A DNA stretch of 64,000 nucleotides from JAAUSY01 sp964526735. GTDB taxonomy: Bacteria; Chloroflexota; Chloroflexia; Chloroflexales; Chloroflexaceae. Positions within the stretch are counted from its first letter, which is position 1. Every line of letters starts with the position of its first letter. A program made the position numbers and the translations under genes. The stretch is from assembly GCA_964526735.1 (NCBI GenBank), contig CAZGLO010000002.1:36116-100115 (forward strand). Direction: 5' to 3'. The notes beneath the pieces were generated by a model. It was not told the origin of the DNA, searched no databases, and was given only the letters and a program-made list of their open reading frames with translations. Shown one piece after another: positions 36,386 through 45,047 of the stretch.

Positions 36386-39300
36386 CTAAGACTTCTCTGA
36401 TGATCCCGTTCCTGTTGGCCCACCAGATCCTGCTTTGAGCATCTGCAGCAGGCTGCGGATCGGGATATGTACCCAATGTGGGCGATTGTTCATCTCATAG
36501 CCAAGCTCATACACCGCCTTGTCAAACATATATGCTTCCAGAATGCCTTCCAAATCGCGGATATCCTCTGGAATGAAGGGCGTATCGCGCGCTGCCTCAA
36601 GATAGCTACGCAGGAACGTCGCCGCCACCCACTGATACCAGAACTGCGACCAATCTGCCAACCAGGATAGATTTTGTTCACGGTGGATGTCAAGCGTCTC
36701 GCAGTAGCGCTCCAGGCCGGTCGCGGCGGCGTATTGGAATGAGCGCAGCATACCGGCGACGTCCAGCAGCGGCGAGCGCTTCATCTTGCGTTCGCGGAGG
36801 GTACGAGCCGGTTCGCCCTCAAAATCGATAATCACAAAATCGTCGCCCGTGTGCAGCACTTGCCCAAGATGGTAATCACCGTGGCAGCGTGTGCGCATCA
36901 TGGTGAGTTTGCGCATCAACCCGCTCTGTAGCCGCTCGATCAGGGTGTCTTCATATTGCAGCAATTCCCGCGCTTCCTCCACCGACGCTTCTGGCAGGGT
37001 ATCAATGCCCTTCTGCATCATCAGGAAGGTTTCCCGCGTGCGGGTGCGCATCGATTGGTAGACCGAACGCTGGTAGAGCGATGTGAAGGGTTCGGGCCGG
37101 AAGGCGGGATCCCCCGGCTCAGAGCAGAGCGCACGGTGCATTTCGGCAGTGCGCTTGCCAAGCAGCGCCACGGCCTCAAGATGAGCGCCAATCGTTTGGC
37201 GAGCGAGTTCGGGGACTTCCTCCTGTGCCCGTGTCAAAATTGGCTCGGTGGAGAGGGGAATGGTGTCGCTATCCCAATCGTAGTTGGTCGCCACCCACTC
37301 AAAGTAGGAACCAAGCGCGTCGAGGGTATATTGCCACGCATCGCCTTCATTCGGCACAAACCGCTGCGCGATGAAGAGGCTCATCGGTTCAGCACGCTTC
37401 ACCCCATACTCAATACTCCCCGCCACCGGCGCAATCTGCGTAAAGGAGGTCTTCTCCGTGAGGAAGCGGCCAATCTCCAAATCAGGGTTGACGCCCTCAT
37501 CCACGCGACGGAAGAGCTTGATAATCAGTTGATCGCCAAAAATGAGCGAGGTATTACTCTGCTCGGCACGAGAAACCTTCGGCTCTGGCAGATCTTCTCC
37601 CGAACGCTGCATCTCGCGGAAGATGGCCGTCGCGGTGGCGCGCATATGCCCCGATTCGCCCTCAACGCGGCGTTGGTTGGCGATAAACAAGAGCAATGCG
37701 CGTCCGAAGTCGGGATTATAGAGCGCGTCGTACAGCAGCCCTTCACCATCCTTCGATTTGAGTGTCGCAATACAGGCTTGAGGCGTCCATTCTTGTGTCT
37801 GCGTTGCCTGTTCACCCGATGCATACGCGATAGGCATCACATAGGTCTCACTATCGCCCTCTGTGTAGTCAACCTGCAACAGCACAATGTAGGCGCGGGA
37901 GCTGTTGAACGCCACAGGGATACAATCGCGGATGGCGGTCTTGCGGATGGTGCGGGCTTTCCCGCCAAACCACCGATAGTTCAACATCGCCTTGGGGAGG
38001 GCATTCGCAAGCGTTTGGTGGGCGGGTTTGCCTTTTGGCGCACGGAAGAGCGTTTCCCATGTGCCAGTCACCTTGATCGATGGACGTTCAGCGTGTAGCT
38101 CTTTGTCGCCCGTAGACGACTCCGCATACATCGGCTCAATCGAGAAGAAGAAGAAACTATGCGGGCCAAGCGTCACGAAATAGGGCAGTTCGCCGATGGG
38201 CGGGAACGCAGTGCGCCCAAACATCTCCATTGGCACCATATCGCGGTATTTGGAGAGGTCAAGCTCGACCCCCTGCGAGAAACGCGACAGGTTTGCCACG
38301 ACCAAAATCGTCTCATTCTCGTAGCTGCGGATAAAGGCAAGTACCTTGCGGTTGTCGGGGTGGAGAAACTCCATACTGCCGCGGCCAAACGACTTATACC
38401 GCTTGCGCAAGGCAATCAGCCGCTTCATCCACCACAGCAGCGAAGAAGGGTTGCCCTGTTGCGTGGCGACGTTGATCGCCTCATAGTGATATTCCGGGTC
38501 GGTAATCACCGGCAGGTAGAGGCGTTGGCGGTTGGCGCGCGAAAACCCCGCATTGCGGTCGGGACTCCACTGCATCGGCGTGCGCACGCCATCGCGGTCA
38601 CCCAGGTAGATATTATCGCCCATGCCAATCTCATCGCCATAATAGATGACCGGCGTCCCCGGCAGAGAGAAGAGCAACCCGTTCATCAGCTCAATGCGGC
38701 GGCGGTTGTTGCTCAGCAGCGGGGCGAGGCGGCGGCGAATACCAAGGTTGATGCGCGCATTGGGGTCGTTGGCGTAGATGCGGTACATATAGTCGCGCTC
38801 TTCGTCCGTGACCATCTCCAAGGTCAATTCGTCGTGGTTGCGCAGGAAGAGTGCCCATTGCGCCGTCTCTGGGATGGAGGGGGTCTGCGCCAGGATATCG
38901 ATGATAGGGAAGCGGTTTTCCATATACAGCGACATAAACAGCCGCGGCATGAGCGGGAAGTGGAACGACATGTGGCACTCATCGCCGTCGCCGAAGTAGG
39001 TCACGGCATCTTCCGGCCATTGGTTCGCCTCCGCAAGCAGCATCTTGTCCTGAAAGCGTTCATCAATATGCGCACGCAACTCTTTGAGGAATTGGTGCGT
39101 CTCTGGCAGGTTTTCGCAGTTGGTGCCCTCCCGTTCGTAGAGGTAGGGAATGGCGTCAAGACGCAGCCCATCCACCCCGAGCTTGAGCCAAAAATCCATT
39201 GCCTTGAGCACCGCCGCCTGCACACGCGGGTTCTCGAAATTGAGATCGGGCTGGTGGCGGTAGAACCGATGCCAATAGTAGGCGTTGGCGACCGGATCCC

Positions 39301-39790
39301 ACGTCCAGTTGGACGACTCAAAGTCCTGGAAGATGATGCGCGTGTCGGAGTATTTCTTGTCGGTATCGCTCCATACGTAGAAATCACGCATAGAGGAGCC
39401 GGGCTTGGCATGGCGGGCGCGCTGGAACCACGGATGTTGGTCGGAGGTGTGGTTGCAAACAAGCTCGGTAATCACCCGCAACCCACGTTTATGCGCCTCA
39501 CGCACAAACTGCCGAAAGTCACGCATCGAACCATACATGGGGTTGATATCGGTGTAGTCGGAGATATCATACCCGTCGTCGCGCAGGGGAGAGGGGTAAA
39601 AAGGAAGCAACCAGATGGCGGTCACGCCAAGGTCTTGAAGATAATCAAGCTTTTCTATGAGGCCCCGGAAATCGCCAATGCCATTGCCGTCGCTGTCGTG
39701 GAAGGCGCGGACGTGCATTTCATAGATAATCGCGTCTTTGTACCACATCGGATCATCTTCGTGCATCAATGGTACGTCTTCTCTTGCCAC
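36386..39790 (-). CDS. treS: Trehalose synthase/maltokinase fusion (TreS-Mak)
   Basis: Bifunctional protein of 1134 residues. Residues 1 to about 545 are trehalose synthase of GH13_16: WYKDAIIYEMHVRAF, ELVCNHTSDQHPWF, nucleophile in GVDGLRLDAIPYLYE, Glu in LLAEANQWPED and LRNHDELTLEMV. They interconvert maltose and trehalose. The rest is a maltokinase with an aminoglycoside-phosphotransferase-like core (TRCHGDYHLGQVL and FVIIDFEGEPAR), which makes maltose-1-phosphate for the GlgE route. The fusion is known in several phyla. A GlgE gene is not in the window. It is the first gene of the trehalose operon and is divergent from the gene at 40165. Confidence 0.95.
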   Translation of the reverse strand: MAREDVPLMHEDDPMWYKDAIIYEMHVRAFHDSDGNGIGDFRGLIEKLDYLQDLGVTAIWLLPFYPSPLRDDGYDISDYTDINPMYGSMRDFRQFVREAHKRGLRVITELVCNHTSDQHPWFQRARHAKPGSSMRDFYVWSDTDKKYSDTRIIFQDFESSNWTWDPVANAYYWHRFYRHQPDLNFENPRVQAAVLKAMDFWLKLGVDGLRLDAIPYLYEREGTNCENLPETHQFLKELRAHIDERFQDKMLLAEANQWPEDAVTYFGDGDECHMSFHFPLMPRLFMSLYMENRFPIIDILAQTPSIPETAQWALFLRNHDELTLEMVTDEERDYMYRIYANDPNARINLGIRRRLAPLLSNNRRRIELMNGLLFSLPGTPVIYYGDEIGMGDNIYLGDRDGVRTPMQWSPDRNAGFSRANRQRLYLPVITDPEYHYEAINVATQQGNPSSLLWWMKRLIALRKRYKSFGRGSMEFLHPDNRKVLAFIRSYENETILVVANLSRFSQGVELDLSKYRDMVPMEMFGRTAFPPIGELPYFVTLGPHSFFFFSIEPMYAESSTGDKELHAERPSIKVTGTWETLFRAPKGKPAHQTLANALPKAMLNYRWFGGKARTIRKTAIRDCIPVAFNSSRAYIVLLQVDYTEGDSETYVMPIAYASGEQATQTQEWTPQACIATLKSKDGEGLLYDALYNPDFGRALLLFIANQRRVEGESGHMRATATAIFREMQRSGEDLPEPKVSRAEQSNTSLIFGDQLIIKLFRRVDEGVNPDLEIGRFLTEKTSFTQIAPVAGSIEYGVKRAEPMSLFIAQRFVPNEGDAWQYTLDALGSYFEWVATNYDWDSDTIPLSTEPILTRAQEEVPELARQTIGAHLEAVALLGKRTAEMHRALCSEPGDPAFRPEPFTSLYQRSVYQSMRTRTRETFLMMQKGIDTLPEASVEEARELLQYEDTLIERLQSGLMRKLTMMRTRCHGDYHLGQVLHTGDDFVIIDFEGEPARTLRERKMKRSPLLDVAGMLRSFQYAAATGLERYCETLDIHREQNLSWLADWSQFWYQWVAATFLRSYLEAARDTPFIPEDIRDLEGILEAYMFDKAVYELGYEMNNRPHWVHIPIRSLLQMLKAGSGGPTGTGSSEKS

Positions 39791-40164
39791 GTTTTCCTAT
39801 TCCCCTTTCGATGGTTTCAATGAGATTTGGGACACGGTGCGGTCTCTCTTCGGCGGGCGCGGTTGGGTGCGAGCGTGCTGTTGGCGTGTTGTTGGTATAG
39901 TGTCGGCAACCACCGACGTTCATACCATCATCCCGTTGTGCCGATAGGGATTGGGTGCGGTGTTCGTACGACTGCAGTGCAACCCGCAATGATCATACCA
40001 CAATCCATTGTTTTGTGCGATTTTGGGAGAGGTGAGAGGGAGGTTGCGAGGTTGTTGCGAGCAGAAGCGAGGGCTGTGTTATAATTGGCGGGTGTGCGAA
40101 GCATCTGAACAGAGCAAGTGTCCCGAATCAGAAACAAAAGAAAGAGCTAAAGACAAACGAAGTT
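39791..40164. other. Divergent intergenic region between treS and the Mrr-like gene
   Basis: There is no gene in these 374 bases. It must hold the trehalose operon promoter, but I see no convincing one on the minus strand. A small hairpin GTCGG/CCGAC lies near 39901-39918. On the plus strand, TGTGTTATAAT ends at 40085, about 80 bases before the next gene, with a weak TTGCGA 19 bases before the -10. Confidence 0.6.
40075..40085 (+). promoter_or_regulatory. Extended -10 upstream of the Mrr-like gene
   Basis: TGTGTTATAAT, a perfect -10 with a TGn extension. The -35 (TTGCGA, 40055-40060) is weak and 19 bases away. Confidence 0.55.
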
Positions 40165-41103
40165 ATGAGTGTTGATCTGCAGAAGACACAACAAACAAAC
40201 GTGCCGAATATGGAATCGAGAGAGGGTACTGTGTCTCGTTTTTCCCCCCTTGCGCGGTTGCGTACTGCCTGGAACAATATCCAGTGGAACAACGTACAAT
40301 GGAAGCTCATCCTCCCCATTGCTCTCATTATGGCGACGGGGTGGTGTGTACTCTTTTTGATGAACAACTGGCTGCAATTCTTGGCCGGTCTTGTCCCTGT
40401 TCTCGCGGGGATGTATCTTGGGCGGCGAGTGAAAGAACCTGTCGCATTGCAGGGTATCTTGCTTGGCGTGGCAGGCTTTGGTTTTGGCCTCCTATTGTGT
40501 TCTCTCTACGCCATTGTGGGGGCGATGGGCATTGCGCCTATGCCGGTGCAAGCCCTGAGCGAAACAGAGACTATCATCCTAACCCCTGCCCAGCTCGTCG
40601 TGTTCTACGTGCAATTTTCGCTGTTTGCGATTATCCCTTTCCCTGCCTTCGGAACGGTTATCGCCTACCGCAACGAAAACCGTCGGTGCGAGATGAAGGA
40701 GCAGGTGGATCAGCGTGGTGGGCAGTTGGAGCGCGCCGGTACTATCCGCACGCTTGAAGACCTCCAGGGCCTTTCCCTGCCGCAGTTTGGCACCTACGTG
40801 CGCAATATCTATAACAAGCAAAATTTCCTGCTCAAGGATTACCGTTTTCTCGACAAGGATAGGCACCTCGACCTACAAATGGAGTATGAAGGCGAGACCT
40901 ACCTACTGCGGCTTTCTGTTGCCGACGAAGTGCGCCCAGGTACGATAGAGACGCTGGTGCAGGATATGAAGAAGCAAAACATCGCCAAGGGTGTGGTGGT
41001 AACTTCAACCCACTTCACGCCTGAAGCACAAAAGTCGGGGAAGAACCGCAAAAACGTGGTCTTGATAGATGGGCAGACCTTGTTTGATATAGCGGAGCAA
41101 TGA
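40165..41103 (+). CDS. Membrane-anchored protein with degenerate Mrr-like endonuclease domain
   Basis: A 312-residue protein with a basic N-terminus and about four transmembrane helices (roughly 46-68, 69-86, 98-122 and 145-168). A cytosolic C-terminal domain follows from about residue 200 with the order of an Mrr-type restriction-endonuclease fold: FGTYVRNIYNKQNF, the acidic strand HLDLQMEY, then GVVVTSTHFTPEA and VVLIDGQTLFDIAE. The usual QxK catalytic strand is replaced by YLLRLSV, so nuclease activity is doubtful. Membrane-plus-Mrr proteins are widespread but poorly understood. The gene precedes fabG closely, and the fabG TTG lies 5 bases after its stop. Confidence 0.75.
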   Translation: MSVDLQKTQQTNVPNMESREGTVSRFSPLARLRTAWNNIQWNNVQWKLILPIALIMATGWCVLFLMNNWLQFLAGLVPVLAGMYLGRRVKEPVALQGILLGVAGFGFGLLLCSLYAIVGAMGIAPMPVQALSETETIILTPAQLVVFYVQFSLFAIIPFPAFGTVIAYRNENRRCEMKEQVDQRGGQLERAGTIRTLEDLQGLSLPQFGTYVRNIYNKQNFLLKDYRFLDKDRHLDLQMEYEGETYLLRLSVADEVRPGTIETLVQDMKKQNIAKGVVVTSTHFTPEAQKSGKNRKNVVLIDGQTLFDIAEQ

Positions 41104-41107
41104 CGGT

Positions 41108-41860
41108 TTGAAGATCGATCTTACAGGGCGTGTTGCCCTGGTGACAGGCGCAAGCCGCGGCATTGGGCGGGCCATCGCCACACAGCTCGCCGAGTCGGGG
41201 GCACGGGTGGTCGTCAACTACCTCAGCAACCGCGACGCCGCCGAAGAAACAGTTGCCGCGATTGTGGAGCAGGGGAGCGAGGCGTATGCTATTCAGGCCG
41301 ACGTGAGCAACTCTGCCGAAGCCGAACGCCTCATCAAAGAGACTATCGATATCTATGGGCAACTGGACATATTGGTCAACAATGTAGGCAATACCCGCGA
41401 CGCCCTTTTGATGCGTATGAAAGAGGAAGATTTCGACTTCATCATCCGCACCAACCTCCATGGCGTCTATTTTTGCACCCGCTCTGCCATCCGCGCCATG
41501 CTCAAACAACGCTCCGGTCGCATCATCAATATCACCTCAATCGTGGGGATTATTGGCAACCCAGGTCAGACCAACTATGCCGCTGCCAAGGCGGGCGTGG
41601 TGGGGTTTACCAAGTCGACCGCCCGCGAAGTCGCCAGCCGTGCTATCACCGTCAATGCGGTTGCGCCGGGCTATATCGAGACGGAGCTATCTGGCTTGAT
41701 GGGTGAAGAGCGAATGCAAACCGTTCTCCAATCTATCCCCTTGGGGCGCGCTGGAAGACCGCAAGACGTTGCAGGCCTCGTTTGTTTTCTCGCTTCTGAC
41801 GCCGCATCATTCATTACAGGGCAAACCTTTACCGTGGATGGCGGCATGGTGATGTGTTAA
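41108..41860 (+). CDS. fabG: 3-oxoacyl-ACP reductase FabG
   Basis: NADPH-dependent short-chain dehydrogenase that reduces 3-oxoacyl-ACP in fatty acid elongation. The cofactor loop VTGASRGIGRA, the NNVGNTRDALLMRM block that is characteristic of FabG, the catalytic Ser of NITSIVG and the NYAAAKAG Tyr/Lys pair are all visible. The 250-residue length is typical. The start is TTG at 41108 with GGAG about 10 bases upstream. It is followed after 3 bases by accC, which supports a fatty-acid role over other SDR functions. Confidence 0.93.
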   Translation: MKIDLTGRVALVTGASRGIGRAIATQLAESGARVVVNYLSNRDAAEETVAAIVEQGSEAYAIQADVSNSAEAERLIKETIDIYGQLDILVNNVGNTRDALLMRMKEEDFDFIIRTNLHGVYFCTRSAIRAMLKQRSGRIINITSIVGIIGNPGQTNYAAAKAGVVGFTKSTAREVASRAITVNAVAPGYIETELSGLMGEERMQTVLQSIPLGRAGRPQDVAGLVCFLASDAASFITGQTFTVDGGMVMC

Positions 41861-41863
41861 GCA

Positions 41864-43240
41864 ATGTTTCATCGCATACTTATTGCCAACCGTGGAGAGA
41901 TCGCCGTTCGGGTGGTGCGGGCCTGCCAAGAGGCTGGCGTCGAGTCGGTTGTCGCCTACAGCGAGGCCGACCGCGACTCGTTGGCGGTGCGCTTGGCGGA
42001 TGAAGCCGTTTGTATTGGCCCCGATCTGCCCTCACGCTCCTATTTGAACCCTCCTGCGCTCATCAGCGCGGCGATGATTACCGGCTCTGAAGCCATCCAC
42101 CCGGGCTACGGCTTCCTCTCCGAAAACCCCTATTTTGCCGAAATGTGCGCAGAGTGCAATCTACAGTTCATCGGCCCAAGCGCGGAAACGATCCGCATTA
42201 TGGGTGATAAGTCGCTGGGACGCCATACGATGCGGACAGCCGGTGTGCCAGTGATCCCCGGCTCCGACGGCGAGCTGCGTGGGGTGGAAGAGGCCGTTGA
42301 GGTGGCGCGGGGTATTGGCTACCCCGTCCTGCTCAAGCCCAGCGCAGGCGGAGGTGGCCGCGGGATGCGCATCGCCCACAACGAAAATGACCTCCTCAAG
42401 GCCTATAGCACCGCGCGGGCAGAGGCCGAGGCGGCGTTTGGGAATGGCGGGCTGCTGCTGGAGAAATACCTCGCAAAAGTGCGCCACGTTGAGATACAGG
42501 TGTTGGCAGATAGCTATGGCAACGCCATCTACCTCGGTGAGCGCGATTGCTCAGCACAACGGCGCTACCAAAAAATCCTTGAGGAAACCCCCTCGCCCGT
42601 CGTGAACGAACCGCTGCGCAACCAAATGGGTGAAGCGGCCATCCGTGGGGTGCATGCTATCGGCTACGTCAATGCGGGAACGTTTGAGTTTCTGGTCGAT
42701 GAGCAAGCCAACTACTACTTCATCGAAATGAACACGCGCATCCAGGTGGAGCACGCGGTGACCGAAGAGGTGACGGGCATCGACTTGGTAAAGTGGCAAT
42801 TGCGCATCGCGGCGGGGGAACGCTTGACGCTAGAGCAGAAAGACGTTAGAATACGCGGGCATGCGATTGAATGTCGCATCAATGCGGAAGATCCAGAACG
42901 TGACTTTTTGCCTGTCGCGGGCGAGGTTGAGTTTTTTCTTCCACCGGGTGGCCCTGGCGTGCGGATCGACTCGCACCTCTACGCTGGCTATACCCTCCCA
43001 CGCTGTTACGACTCGTTGCTGGCTAAGTTGGTCGTGTGGGGGGAAAATCGTGATGAGGCGATTCATCGAATGCGTCGAGCACTCAATGAATGTATTGTTA
43101 CTGGCATTAAAACCACCATACCGTTCCAACTTGTCCTTTTGGAAGATCCCACCTTTCAGGCGGGAGCGATCTCGACCGGATATGTCTCGGAACTGCTGCA
43201 ACGCTGGAAGAGTCAGCAAGAACGTGGTGGCATAGGATAA
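41864..43240 (+). CDS. accC: Acetyl-CoA carboxylase biotin carboxylase subunit
   Basis: ATP-grasp enzyme that carboxylates biotin on BCCP, the first half of malonyl-CoA formation. The N-terminus ILIANRGEIAVRVVRAC, ATP-binding loop SAGGGGRGMR, HVEIQVLADS, ERDCSAQRRYQK and the catalytic EMNTRIQVEHAVTE are all present. The 458-residue length matches stand-alone AccC rather than fused propionyl-CoA or pyruvate carboxylase subunits. BCCP (accB) is not adjacent. It lies between fabG and nusB in a tight run. Confidence 0.95.
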   Translation: MFHRILIANRGEIAVRVVRACQEAGVESVVAYSEADRDSLAVRLADEAVCIGPDLPSRSYLNPPALISAAMITGSEAIHPGYGFLSENPYFAEMCAECNLQFIGPSAETIRIMGDKSLGRHTMRTAGVPVIPGSDGELRGVEEAVEVARGIGYPVLLKPSAGGGGRGMRIAHNENDLLKAYSTARAEAEAAFGNGGLLLEKYLAKVRHVEIQVLADSYGNAIYLGERDCSAQRRYQKILEETPSPVVNEPLRNQMGEAAIRGVHAIGYVNAGTFEFLVDEQANYYFIEMNTRIQVEHAVTEEVTGIDLVKWQLRIAAGERLTLEQKDVRIRGHAIECRINAEDPERDFLPVAGEVEFFLPPGGPGVRIDSHLYAGYTLPRCYDSLLAKLVVWGENRDEAIHRMRRALNECIVTGIKTTIPFQLVLLEDPTFQAGAISTGYVSELLQRWKSQQERGGIG

Positions 43241-43250
43241 GAGGTTGGCT

Positions 43251-43670
43251 GTGACAGGAGTCCGTCACCGTGTCCGTATGGCTGCGTTGCAGATCGTGTT
43301 TGAAGTCGATATTACCGATCACACCCTTGAGGAAGTGGTGGATCGGCACCTTCACCTCCAAGAGGAGCCTCTCAGCCCCGACGCCCAGCAATTTTTGCGC
43401 AGCCTCGTGCATGGGGTGTGGGAACACCGCTCCTATCTCGATAACACCATCCAAACCGCAGCCCCAACGTGGCCGGTCGAGCAAATGCCTGGGGTAGATA
43501 AAGCTATCCTGCGCATCGCGCTGTTTGAGTTGTTATTTGCTCAAAACCAACGCACCCCCACAAAAGCGATCATTAACGAGGCGGTTGAGCTCGCCAAATA
43601 CTTTGGCAGCGATAATTCGAGCCGTTTTGTCAACGGGGTGCTCGGTACGGTGGTGAAGCAACAAACGTAG
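43251..43670 (+). CDS. nusB: Transcription antitermination factor NusB
   Basis: RNA-binding helical protein of the rRNA antitermination complex (with NusE/S10). The sequence shows the NusB hallmarks: RHRVRMAALQIVFEVD at the N-terminus, LHLQEEPLSPDAQQFLRSLV, and the conserved C-terminal PTKAIINEAVELAKYFG and RFVNGVLGTV. GTG 43251 is preferred over TTG 43245 because of AAGAGG spacing (6 bases). It is transcribed with accC and is followed by a strong hairpin. Confidence 0.93.
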   Translation: MTGVRHRVRMAALQIVFEVDITDHTLEEVVDRHLHLQEEPLSPDAQQFLRSLVHGVWEHRSYLDNTIQTAAPTWPVEQMPGVDKAILRIALFELLFAQNQRTPTKAIINEAVELAKYFGSDNSSRFVNGVLGTVVKQQT

Positions 43671-43684
43671 AACGATTAGGATCT

Positions 43685-43711
43685 AACATCCCCCACGTGA
43701 GGGGGGATGTT
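43685..43711 (+). terminator. Hairpin between nusB and acpP
   Basis: Ten-base perfect stem AACATCCCCC/GGGGGATGTT (43685-43694 and 43702-43711). It is not followed by a U-tract, so it may be an mRNA processing, stability or attenuation element rather than a terminator. Confidence 0.5.
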
Positions 43712-43766
43712 CGCGTGTTGGTTCGTGTTCTTCCTGAAGCATTGTCATGAAAGGTTGTTTGATCCC

Positions 43767-43994
43767 ATGGAAGCAAAACTGAAGAAGATTATCGTCGATC
43801 AGTTGGGTGTTGATGAAGCCAAAGTCGTCCCTGCCGCCACCTTTGCCGACGACCTCGGCGCCGACTCCCTCGACACCGTCGAGCTGATTATGGCGATTGA
43901 AGAAGAGTTTGGCGTAGAAATCCCCGACACCGAGGCAGAGAAGATCCTCACCGTCGGCGACGCGCTCAACTACCTCAACGAGCACCAAGGCTAG
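43767..43994 (+). CDS. acpP: Acyl carrier protein
   Basis: Small acidic carrier that holds fatty acyl intermediates on a 4'-phosphopantetheine arm. The attachment serine is in GADSLDTVELIM, and the helix EEEFGVEIPDTEAEKI is canonical. The 75-residue length is normal. ATG 43767 is chosen over upstream frame extensions because the protein begins MEAKLKKIIV as in other AcpP proteins; AAAGG is 12 bases upstream. It sits near fabG and accC and is flanked on both sides by perfect 10-base hairpins. Confidence 0.96.
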   Translation: MEAKLKKIIVDQLGVDEAKVVPAATFADDLGADSLDTVELIMAIEEEFGVEIPDTEAEKILTVGDALNYLNEHQG

Positions 43995-44058
43995 GTCTCT
44001 CATCGACCCACCAAAGCCTCTTGTCCCACCCGTCCGCTTCTCTGTTTCGGAAGTGTTC

Positions 44059-44084
44059 AGCATTGGCAGCTCTTTGCCAATGCT
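44059..44084 (+). terminator. Hairpin between acpP and tatB
   Basis: Perfect 10-base stem AGCATTGGCA/TGCCAATGCT with loop GCTCTT, ending 12 bases before the tatB start. No U-tract follows. It could terminate, protect acpP mRNA or modulate tatB translation. Confidence 0.5.
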
Positions 44085-44096
44085 GGTTCACCACCC

Positions 44097-45047
44097 ATGA
44101 ATATATTTGGCATCGGCCCAGTTGAGCTGCTATTCATTCTCATCCTAGGACTGCTGGTCGTTGGGCCAGAACGGTTGCCTGAGGTTGCGCGGTGGTTGGG
44201 CCGCACCCTGGCGCAAGTCCTTGTTTGGTTCCAGCGCTCTCCCACCGCCCAACTCGTCACCGAGGCTCGTAACGACATCCAGTCGGAGATCACTGAACTT
44301 CGTGATGAGCTGCTCCAGACGCAGCAGCGCCTCAAAAATACCCAACAACAGCTCAACAGTGGCATGCAACAGATCCAGAGCGAGTTGGTTGACCCCAAAA
44401 ACCTCAACCTCTCTTCGCTCTCCAATGCGTTTCAGCTATCTCAACCTCAGCAGCCAAATCAGCCTACTCAATCGCCACAGCCGTCTCGAGAACCCGCTTC
44501 CCAAGAACCATCAGCCCCCGCTTCTGAAACAACAGGGCCAGTGCCAACCGTGGGGCGTCGGGGATATGCGCGGCGTCCGCTCACCCCCTCTCCCGATGCT
44601 TCTTCTCCCGAAGCGAAGTCTCCTGAAGAGCAAGGGGAACAAACTGAAGGCGTTTCGCTGCGCAAGGATGAGGATGTGCATCAGGGTGCAGAGAAGAATG
44701 GACGGGCTGATGAGCCAGAGACAGCCCATCAGACAGCCCATCAGACAGCCCATCAGACAGCCCATCAGACAGCCCATCAGGCAGCGGGCAATCATATAGG
44801 CCATGTAGACCACATAGACCATATCGGCGATACAAGCGACACAGACCAAAATACCCCGCCTCCAGAGCAAGAACCGCCAAATCCGCTCTTGATGCAGGAG
44901 TTGCAGTTGATACAGCTTCAGGTGCAATCGCTGATGGCTGATTTTCACGCATTGCAGAGCCATCTTCGGCAGCAGGGCTACCTCGATAGTTCGTGGACAC
45001 CCCCGTCGCACACCATGCACCACGAGAATGAGCAGCACTCATCGTGA
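44097..45047 (+). CDS. tatB: Sec-independent protein translocase subunit TatB-like, with long repetitive tail
   Basis: Membrane component of twin-arginine export of folded proteins. The N-terminus MNIFGIGPVELLFILILGLL has a single transmembrane helix with the Glu, then VVGPERLPEVARWLGR, the TatA/B hinge and amphipathic helix. The Glu in the membrane segment and the long tail favour TatB. The tail (316 residues in all) has a coiled-coil stretch (about 60-100), then low complexity rich in Pro, Ser and Glu. A perfect 5-fold HQTA repeat is encoded by a 12-base tandem array, followed by a second helix near the C-terminus. It overlaps tatC by 4 bases (GTGA). Confidence 0.9.
   Translation: MNIFGIGPVELLFILILGLLVVGPERLPEVARWLGRTLAQVLVWFQRSPTAQLVTEARNDIQSEITELRDELLQTQQRLKNTQQQLNSGMQQIQSELVDPKNLNLSSLSNAFQLSQPQQPNQPTQSPQPSREPASQEPSAPASETTGPVPTVGRRGYARRPLTPSPDASSPEAKSPEEQGEQTEGVSLRKDEDVHQGAEKNGRADEPETAHQTAHQTAHQTAHQTAHQAAGNHIGHVDHIDHIGDTSDTDQNTPPPEQEPPNPLLMQELQLIQLQVQSLMADFHALQSHLRQQGYLDSSWTPPSHTMHHENEQHSS
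44719..44778 (+). repeat. 12-base tandem array in tatB
   Basis: Five perfect adjacent copies of agacagcccatc (44719-44778) encode the AHQT units. Copy-number change would keep the frame. Confidence 0.95.

Noticed and set aside
38159..39823. Long open frame on the plus strand opposite treS (similar ones at 33291-34790 and 35240-36310)
   Set aside because: These are antisense to well-supported GH13 genes, show no recognisable domain, and arise from GC-rich third positions on the coding strand.
44719..44778. Short regularly repeated array that could be mistaken for a CRISPR
   Set aside because: The units are directly adjacent 12-mers without spacers and lie in frame inside tatB.
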